DNA of 12,594 nt. It comes from Candidatus Segatella mututuai. Its GTDB lineage: Bacteria > Bacteroidota > Bacteroidia > Bacteroidales > Bacteroidaceae. Shown piece after piece: positions 7,923 to 12,594 of the stretch (its first letter is position 1; each line of letters starts with the position of its first letter). A program made the position numbers and the translations under genes. The stretch is taken from contig DJOI01000073.1 of assembly GCA_002439605.1 (NCBI GenBank), positions 2,074 through 14,667 of the forward strand, written 5' to 3'. The notes under the pieces were generated by a model that saw nothing but the letters and a program-made list of their open reading frames with translations, was not told the DNA's origin and did no database searches.

Positions 7923-8043
7923 GGAGTTAAAGAAGTTAAGGAGTTAAAGGAGTTAAGACAAATGTCAGACCTCCGCACAAGGGAGAAGACAAGCGACAAA
8001 AGCAAACGTCTTAACTCCTTAACTCCTTTAACTCCTTAACTCT
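7923..8043. repeat. Intergenic inverted array of GGAGTTAA units between the DPP gene and purD
   Basis: The left arm (7923-7959) is four tandem 8-9 nt units of the form GGAGTTAA(A), one with a G-to-A change, ending in GAC. The right arm (8008-8043) is the reverse complement pattern: GTC, then TTAACTCC, TTAACTCC, TTTAACTCC and TTAACTCT. The arms can pair along nearly their whole length with one-base bulges. The 48-nt loop holds a small hairpin (CTCC 7971-7974 with GGAG 7982-7985). There is no T-run, so a simple intrinsic terminator is not clear. The element begins 10 nt after the DPP stop and ends 33 nt before purD. No TAnnTTTG promoter for purD was found in the gap. Confidence 0.88.
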
Positions 8044-8076
8044 CACGAATAAACACAAAACAATAACTTACAGCAA

Positions 8077-9345
8077 ATGAAAATTTTATTGTTAGGAGGC
8101 GGTGGTCGCGAGCACGCCTTAGCTTGGAAAATCGCCCAGAGCGAGAAAGTGGAGAAACTCTTTATCGCTCCTGGCAACGCAGGAACACAGAATGTCGGCG
8201 AGAACGTCGACATCAAGGCCGATGACTTCGAGGCCTTGAAGCAGTTCTGCGTAGAGAACGGGGTGGATATGGTCGTAGTAGGACCAGAAGACCCACTGGT
8301 AAAGGGTGTTTACGATGACTTCAAGAACGACCCTCGCACCAAAGACATCCCCGTGATAGGCCCATCCAAGGCGGGCGCCGTGTTGGAAGGCAGCAAGGAC
8401 TTCGCCAAGAAGTTTATGAAACGCCACAACATCCCTACAGCCAAGTACGAGACTTTCGACGGCGAGCACGTGGAGGAAGGCTTGAAGTTCTTGGAAACCC
8501 TGAAAGCTCCCTACGTACTGAAGGCAGACGGCTTGTGCGCAGGCAAGGGCGTCCTCATCCTCCCCACCCTCGAAGAGGCCAAGAGGGAGTTCAAGGAGAT
8601 GCTCGGCGGCATGTTCGGCAATGCTTCCGCGCGCGTGGTCATCGAGGAATTCTTGAGCGGCATCGAGTGCTCTGTCTTCGTACTGACCGATGGCAAGCAC
8701 TATAAGATTCTGCCTGAGGCAAAGGACTACAAGCGCATCGGCGAGCACGACACGGGACTGAACACGGGAGGCATGGGCAGCGTGTCCCCAGTGCCATTCG
8801 CCACCAAGGAGTGGATGAAGAAGGTGGAAGACCGCATCATCCGTCCTACCGTGGAGGGACTGGCAGAGGAGAACATCGACTACAAGGGATTCATCTTCTT
8901 CGGCTTGATCAACGTGGAGGGCGAGCCCATGGTCATCGAGTACAACTGCCGTATGGGCGACCCCGAGACCGAGAGCGTGATGCTCCGCCTGAAGAGCGAC
9001 ATCGTAGACCTCTTCGAGGGTGTGGCAGCCGGCGACCTGGACAAGAGAAACATCGAGTTCGACGACCGCGCGGCTGTCTGCGTGATGCTCGTGAGCGGTG
9101 GCTATCCCGAGGCATACAAGAAGGGCTATCCCATCGAGGGCATCGACCAGGTGGAAGGCTCCGTCGTCTTCCATTCCGGCACGGCTATGAAAGACGGGCA
9201 GGTGGTGACCAACGGTGGCCGCGTCATCTGCGTGGTAAGCTATGGCAAGGACAAGGACGAGGCCTTGAAGAAGAGCTTTGCCGAGGCACAGAAAATCAAG
9301 TTCACCGACAAGTACTTCCGCTCGGACATCGGACAGGACTTGTAA
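8077..9345 (+). CDS. purD: Phosphoribosylamine-glycine ligase (GAR synthetase)
   Basis: This cytosolic enzyme performs the second step of de novo purine synthesis: 5-phosphoribosylamine plus glycine and ATP gives glycinamide ribonucleotide. The 422-aa length fits stand-alone PurD. The N-terminal domain opens with Leu-Gly-Gly-Gly-Gly-Arg-Glu-His (about residues 6-13). The ATP-grasp region has Lys-Ala-Asp-Gly-Leu-Cys-Ala-Gly-Lys-Gly-Val at 149-159, Thr-Gly-Gly-Met-Gly-Ser at 230-235, and the metal/ATP motif Glu-Tyr-Asn-Cys-Arg-Met-Gly-Asp-Pro-Glu-Thr-Glu at 288-299. All key motifs are intact. No other pur gene is adjacent. Inverted tandem-repeat elements lie directly upstream and downstream, so its transcript may be set apart from its neighbours. 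Confidence 0.97.
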   Translation: MKILLLGGGGREHALAWKIAQSEKVEKLFIAPGNAGTQNVGENVDIKADDFEALKQFCVENGVDMVVVGPEDPLVKGVYDDFKNDPRTKDIPVIGPSKAGAVLEGSKDFAKKFMKRHNIPTAKYETFDGEHVEEGLKFLETLKAPYVLKADGLCAGKGVLILPTLEEAKREFKEMLGGMFGNASARVVIEEFLSGIECSVFVLTDGKHYKILPEAKDYKRIGEHDTGLNTGGMGSVSPVPFATKEWMKKVEDRIIRPTVEGLAEENIDYKGFIFFGLINVEGEPMVIEYNCRMGDPETESVMLRLKSDIVDLFEGVAAGDLDKRNIEFDDRAAVCVMLVSGGYPEAYKKGYPIEGIDQVEGSVVFHSGTAMKDGQVVTNGGRVICVVSYGKDKDEALKKSFAEAQKIKFTDKYFRSDIGQDL

Positions 9346-9350
9346 TTTTT

Positions 9351-9453
9351 AATGTTAAATTAGAAATGTTAAATGCTAAATTAGGCTTGCGCCTATACGT
9401 TGACTGAAAGATACGCCAATCAGTCGACACTTAACATTTAACATTTAACATTG
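9351..9453. repeat. Intergenic inverted array of ATGTTAA units after purD
   Basis: The left arm has ATGTTAA at 9352-9358 and 9366-9372 and the variant ATGCTAA at 9373-9379. The right arm has three perfect tandem copies of the inverse, TTAACAT, at 9431-9451. Between the arms are two hairpins. The first is TAGGC (9382-9386) with GCCTA (9391-9395), loop TTGC. The second is GTTGACTGA (9399-9407) with TCAGTCGAC (9420-9428), 8 of 9 pairs plus a G-U wobble, with a 12-nt loop. The element starts 5 nt after the purD stop and fills almost the whole gap to the next gene. It has the same plan as the element before purD but different units. Confidence 0.87.
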
Positions 9454-9466
9454 AGATAAATGTTAA
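9445..9466 (+). promoter_or_regulatory. Possible start-codon-sequestering hairpin of the membrane-protein gene
   Basis: TTAACATT (9445-9452), the end of the right repeat arm, is a perfect reverse complement of AATGTTAA (9459-9466), which contains the ATG at 9460. The loop is GAGATA. The pairing is real in sequence. The 8-bp stem is AT-rich (six A-T, two G-C pairs), so its stability in the cell is uncertain and its regulatory role is inference. Confidence 0.4.
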
Positions 9467-10407
9467 GACATAAGACCTTTCAGAACAAGATAGCGGTAAG
9501 CCGCTTCTCTTTACCAGTAACAGCAACCCTTATCGCCATGATATGGGTTGTTGTAGGTTTAGTGCAGGGTGACATATGGACAGAGTTGGCATTCACGCTC
9601 GCCTCCACCCTTCTCATGGTGGAGCTCAACAACCGCAATTCCCTGATGCGCACCTACAGCCGGATGGTGTCGTGCAGTTTCCTGGTACTTATCTCGGTTA
9701 CTTCACTCCCCAAGCCCTCGCTTCACGCCAATGTGGTGACCCTGTGTTTCATAGCCTTCACCCTGCTCATCTGGAACTGCTACCAGGACCGGCTCTCCAC
9801 AGGACGCACTTTCTATGCCTTCGCCTGCTTAGGCATAGCCTCGATGGAGTTTGTGCAAATACTCTATTATCTGCCCATACTATGGGCGATGATGATGTTT
9901 TTCACCAACTCGTTCAGCCTCCGCAACTCTGCAGCCTCCGTCATGGGCATCATTGCCCCATACTGGCTGGCAGCGGGGTTCTTTCTCTACACCCACGACA
10001 TCGACTACCTCGTAGCCCATTTTGCCAGCTTCATCGACTTCCACTCGCTGTCCGATTACTCCATGATAACCGTGCACCAGTTGGTGAACCTCAGCTTCAT
10101 CACGCTCTTGGCCGTCATCGGGGCAACACACTTCCTGCGCACCAGCTATGCCGACAAGATACGCACACGCATGATTTACGAGTCGTTCATCATGCTCGAC
10201 ATCGTCACGTTCATATTCCTCATACTCCAGCCACAGCACGAATATGAGTTCGAAGGCATCATGACAGTCTGCACGGCGCCGCTCTTTGCCCATTTCATCA
10301 CCTTCACCAAGGGAAAGTTGTGCAACATCATCTTCATCACCATCCTTGCGATGGCAACGCTGATATTGCTGTACAACCTTCTGTTTTCCCCAGTCATGCT
10401 GCTATGA
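9460..10407 (+). CDS. Uncharacterised polytopic membrane protein
   Basis: I do not recognise a named family with confidence. The 315-aa product is strongly hydrophobic, with about 9-11 predicted membrane segments (roughly 17-37, 42-56, 69-83, 91-107, 117-149, 159-177, 207-224, 241-257, 264-282 and 288-310). Short charged loops carry Arg/Lys-rich stretches such as Arg-Thr-Ser-Tyr-Ala-Asp-Lys-Ile-Arg-Thr-Arg near 227-237. It has no clear soluble catalytic domain or ATP motif. Its stop overlaps the start of the DedA-like gene by 4 nt (ATGA), so the two are very likely translated together and may work in the same membrane process. Its own start codon lies in a copy of the upstream repeat unit. 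Resemblance to Bacteroidetes-specific multi-pass membrane families (DUF6427 type) is only an impression. Confidence 0.85.
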   Translation: MLRHKTFQNKIAVSRFSLPVTATLIAMIWVVVGLVQGDIWTELAFTLASTLLMVELNNRNSLMRTYSRMVSCSFLVLISVTSLPKPSLHANVVTLCFIAFTLLIWNCYQDRLSTGRTFYAFACLGIASMEFVQILYYLPILWAMMMFFTNSFSLRNSAASVMGIIAPYWLAAGFFLYTHDIDYLVAHFASFIDFHSLSDYSMITVHQLVNLSFITLLAVIGATHFLRTSYADKIRTRMIYESFIMLDIVTFIFLILQPQHEYEFEGIMTVCTAPLFAHFITFTKGKLCNIIFITILAMATLILLYNLLFSPVMLL

Positions 10408-10859
10408 TAGCCGGGGTTATTTCGTTCTTGGTAGAATGGGGCTACTGGGGCATGCTCGTGGCGGCATTCCTTGCAGGCAGCTTCTTCCCCTTCAGCAGCG
10501 AGGCTGTGATGGCAGGACTGCAAGCAGCAGGACTTGCCCCCGTGCCGCTCATCATCTATGGCAGCATCGGCAACGTCCTTGGCTCGATGTTCAACTATGG
10601 CGTAGGGCGCCTTGGCAAGATGGAATGGATAGAGAAATACCTGCATGTGAAAAAGGAAAGCCTCGACAAGGCCGAGCGGTTCATGGCGGGCAGAGGAGCG
10701 TGGATGGGATTCTTCGCATTCCTTCCCCTCTTGGGCAGTGCCATCACCATCGTCTTGGGACTGACAAGAGCCAACATTCCCATCTCCATACTGAGCATCA
10801 CCATGGGCAAAGTGCTGCGATATGTAATCTTGGTTTATGGACTGAGTTTTATCTTCTAA
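10404..10859 (+). CDS. DedA/YqaA-type (VTT-domain) small membrane protein
   Basis: This 151-aa membrane protein fits the short YqaA branch of the DedA/SNARE-associated family. Visible features are the Phe-Phe-Pro-Phe-Ser-Ser-Glu segment (27-33), a Gly-x-x-x-Gly-Ser-x-x-Asn-Tyr-x-x-Gly helix (about 56-68), and a second conserved half with Arg-Gly-Ala-Trp then Phe-Phe-Ala-Phe-Leu-Pro-Leu-Leu-Gly (97-111). DedA proteins act in the inner membrane; some family members flip undecaprenyl phosphate or phospholipids, but the role of this branch is not settled. The open frame extends upstream to 10320, but that part is inside the previous gene and encodes a His-rich, non-family sequence. The ATG at 10404, overlapping the previous stop as ATGA, is therefore the start. 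The next gene begins 39 nt later. Confidence 0.88.
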   Translation: MIAGVISFLVEWGYWGMLVAAFLAGSFFPFSSEAVMAGLQAAGLAPVPLIIYGSIGNVLGSMFNYGVGRLGKMEWIEKYLHVKKESLDKAERFMAGRGAWMGFFAFLPLLGSAITIVLGLTRANIPISILSITMGKVLRYVILVYGLSFIF

Positions 10860-10898
10860 AGAATTAAGTTTTAACTACATATTTTTTACTAAATAGAA

Positions 10899-11858
10899 AT
10901 GTTGACATTCAATGACATCAGCAATCGCAGAGCAGTAAGATTAATGGGATGTGCCATCTTGTGCATATTCCTATTGACCAGTTGCAACAATGGCAAGAAA
11001 AAGTCGTACGACCCCGGCAAGCCTACCGTTTCCGTTACGATAGAGCCCTACCGATACTTCGTCGAGCAAATCGCAGGAGACGATGTAAACATCAACGTGA
11101 TGGTACCCGCAGGAAGCAATCCCGAGACTTACGAACCAACAGCCCAGCAAATGGTCGACTTGTCCAACAGCGCACTCTATTTCAAAGTAGGCGAAATCGG
11201 TTTTGAAAAAACATGGTCGAAAAAACTCCAGCAGAATGCTCCAAGGACGAAGTTCGTTGACACTTCCGCAGGAATCGACTTGGCCAAAACGCCAGGCGGA
11301 AACACCGATCCACACACCTGGATGAGCGTGGAAAACGCAAAGACCATCACTGCCAACATAGCTGGTGCGCTGATGGACATGTACCCAGAGAAGGCTGAAA
11401 GATACAAGAAGAATTACTGGAACTACCGCAAGCATCTTAGCAAATTGCGAGACAAGATGGACAAGATGCATTTCTCCGTGACAAATGGAAGAAAAGCCAG
11501 CTTCGTCATCTACCACCCCATCCTGACTTACTTTGCAAAAGACTATGGATTTGAGCAATATGCCCTGGAGGAAGAAGGAAGGGAACCGAGCATCAAACAG
11601 CTACAAGCCATCATCGACAGAGCCAAGAGAGAAGACATCAACGTATTGTTCATCCAAAAAGAGTTCGCCAATAAGAACATACAAACCTTCATAAAGGAAA
11701 CTGGCGTGAAACCCATCGAAATCAATCCACTCAGTCATGATTGGGAAAGCCAGATGCTCTTCATCATGGAATGCCTGACTGATAAACTGGCGCGACAAAG
11801 GCACGAATCAGACAATCCGCCGAAAGGGAAAGTAAGTAACAAAAGCAACAAGCAATGA
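10899..11858 (+). CDS. znuA: Zinc/manganese ABC transporter substrate-binding lipoprotein (ZnuA-like)
   Basis: This 319-aa lipoprotein captures a divalent metal, most likely Zn2+, for an ABC importer. It has Arg-Arg near residues 10-11, a hydrophobic stretch, and a lipobox Leu-Leu-Thr-Ser-Cys with the lipidated Cys at 29. The body fits cluster A-I binding proteins: two lobes joined by a long helix at about 160-190. Probable ligands are Glu76 (in Asn-Pro-Glu-Thr-Tyr-Glu-Pro, where many ZnuA proteins have His), His139 (in Asp-Pro-His-Thr-Trp), His206 (in Ile-Tyr-His-Pro) and an acidic residue near 281. There is no His-rich metal-delivery loop. The C-terminal tail after 300 is polar and Lys-rich. 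The ATPase gene overlaps its stop by 4 nt. Metal choice (Zn versus Mn or Fe) is inferred. I saw no clear Zur operator or TAnnTTTG promoter in the 39-nt gap upstream. Confidence 0.9.
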   Translation: MLTFNDISNRRAVRLMGCAILCIFLLTSCNNGKKKSYDPGKPTVSVTIEPYRYFVEQIAGDDVNINVMVPAGSNPETYEPTAQQMVDLSNSALYFKVGEIGFEKTWSKKLQQNAPRTKFVDTSAGIDLAKTPGGNTDPHTWMSVENAKTITANIAGALMDMYPEKAERYKKNYWNYRKHLSKLRDKMDKMHFSVTNGRKASFVIYHPILTYFAKDYGFEQYALEEEGREPSIKQLQAIIDRAKREDINVLFIQKEFANKNIQTFIKETGVKPIEINPLSHDWESQMLFIMECLTDKLARQRHESDNPPKGKVSNKSNKQ

Positions 11859-12556
11859 ATCCAATCATCAAGATAGAGCATCTCGCCGCTGGCTACGAGG
11901 GCAAGGAAGTGCTCCACGACGTCAACCTCACCGTCTACCAAGACGACTATCTCGGCATCATAGGCCCCAACGGCGGCGGCAAGACCACCCTCATGCGCCT
12001 CATCCTCGGGCTGATGAAGCCCACCAAGGGAAGCATCAGCTACTACAAGGACGGGAAACAGGTAAAGGAAATCACCATGGGCTACCTGCCCCAGTACAAC
12101 GACCTCGACAGGCAGTTTCCCATCTCGGTGTACGAAGTGGTGCTCTCAGGGCTCAATAAGTCGAAGAGCCTCTTTGCCCGCTTCAGCAAGAAGCATCACC
12201 AGCTCGTGGCAGACACCCTGGAGCGCATGCAACTCGTCGACCTGAAAGACCGCCACATCGGGGCTTTGAGCGGCGGACAGCTTCAGCGTGTGCTGCTCGC
12301 CCGTGCCATCGTCTCCAAACCCGACGTCGTGATACTCGACGAGCCCAACACCTACATCGACCGCCGTTTCCAGAAGCAGATGTACGAGATGCTGGAGCAA
12401 ATCAACAAGGAGTGCGCCATCATCATCGTGAGCCACGACATCGCCGAGGTGCTCGACAACGTGAAGCACATCGCCTGCGTAAATCATCACCTCCACTATC
12501 ACGACACCGCCGACATGCCGAAGGAAAAACTCGAGGAACATTTCCTGAACGTATAA
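11855..12556 (+). CDS. znuC: Zinc/manganese ABC transporter ATP-binding protein (ZnuC-like)
   Basis: This 233-aa ABC ATPase powers the importer whose binding protein is encoded just upstream (ATGA overlap). All motifs are intact: Walker A Gly-Pro-Asn-Gly-Gly-Gly-Lys-Thr (37-44), Q-loop Gln80, signature Leu-Ser-Gly-Gly-Gln (138-142), Walker B Val-Val-Ile-Leu-Asp-Glu-Pro (158-164), and switch His194. The Asn-Thr-Tyr-Ile-Asp segment after Walker B replaces the usual Thr-Gly-Val-Asp D-loop of many ZnuC proteins while keeping the Asp (169). The membrane partner (ZnuB) is missing from the window, and the remaining 38 nt show no ATG. Assignment to metal uptake rests on the overlap with the ZnuA-like gene. 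Confidence 0.92.
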   Translation: MNPIIKIEHLAAGYEGKEVLHDVNLTVYQDDYLGIIGPNGGGKTTLMRLILGLMKPTKGSISYYKDGKQVKEITMGYLPQYNDLDRQFPISVYEVVLSGLNKSKSLFARFSKKHHQLVADTLERMQLVDLKDRHIGALSGGQLQRVLLARAIVSKPDVVILDEPNTYIDRRFQKQMYEMLEQINKECAIIIVSHDIAEVLDNVKHIACVNHHLHYHDTADMPKEKLEEHFLNV

Positions 12557-12594
12557 ATCGCCATCAACGGCTACTTCCCGACCTGCGTGAAGGA

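Noticed and set aside
7921..8043. CRISPR-like array
   Set aside because: Repeats are 8-9 nt with no unique spacers between them, and no cas genes are present.
10320..10403. Upstream His-rich extension of the DedA-like open frame
   Set aside because: It is an out-of-frame reading of the previous gene's end. The ATGA junction at 10404 gives a normal DedA-type start.
10880..10887. TATTTTTT as a -7 box for znuA
   Set aside because: It lacks the final G, and no TTTG lies 19 nt upstream. The gene may be read from an upstream promoter.

Overview
All eight genes in the window lie on the + strand. The window looks like chromosomal DNA of a gut or oral Bacteroidales, most likely Prevotellaceae (Prevotella/Segatella type). 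Three things support this. The promoters follow the Bacteroidetes form (TTTG, about 19 nt, TAnnTTTG). The leaders are A-rich with no clear Shine-Dalgarno sequence. The protein set is typical of that group: an S9B dipeptidyl peptidase, a Bacteroidetes-style zinc-binding lipoprotein and a stand-alone THUMP rRNA methylase. The species is an inference. There is no phage, IS element, CRISPR array, tRNA or rRNA. Most of the window is housekeeping and transport, and the unusual content is in the intergenic DNA around purD.

Layout. (1) 113-1528: an orphan exported right-handed beta-helix glycoside-hydrolase-like protein, with no SusC/SusD partner in view. A 261-bp gap follows in which I see nothing but the next promoter. 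(2) 1790-3169: a MATE-family efflux protein. Its -7 element ends 5 nt before the ATG, which suggests a leaderless or near-leaderless mRNA. (3) 3218-7913: a probable operon of cysE (serine O-acetyltransferase), an rlmL-like 23S rRNA methyltransferase and an exported dipeptidyl peptidase IV. It is driven by a near-perfect Bacteroidetes promoter whose -33 box lies in the last codons of the MATE gene. (4) 8077-9345: purD (purine synthesis), bracketed by two intergenic inverted-repeat elements. (5) 9460-10859: an unrecognised polytopic membrane protein, with a 4-nt overlap to a small DedA/YqaA-type membrane protein. (6) 10899-12556: znuA-like lipoprotein and znuC-like ATPase, also with a 4-nt overlap. 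The partner permease is not in the window.

The least explained structures are the two intergenic elements, 7923-8043 and 9351-9466. Each has short tandem units (GGAGTTAA-type in one, ATGTTAA-type in the other) as the left arm, the same units inverted as the right arm, and a smaller hairpin between the arms. The second element abuts the next gene so closely that one more unit copy contains that gene's start codon and can pair with the right arm. This could be a translational switch or a variable-number regulatory element, but the evidence is sequence pattern only.
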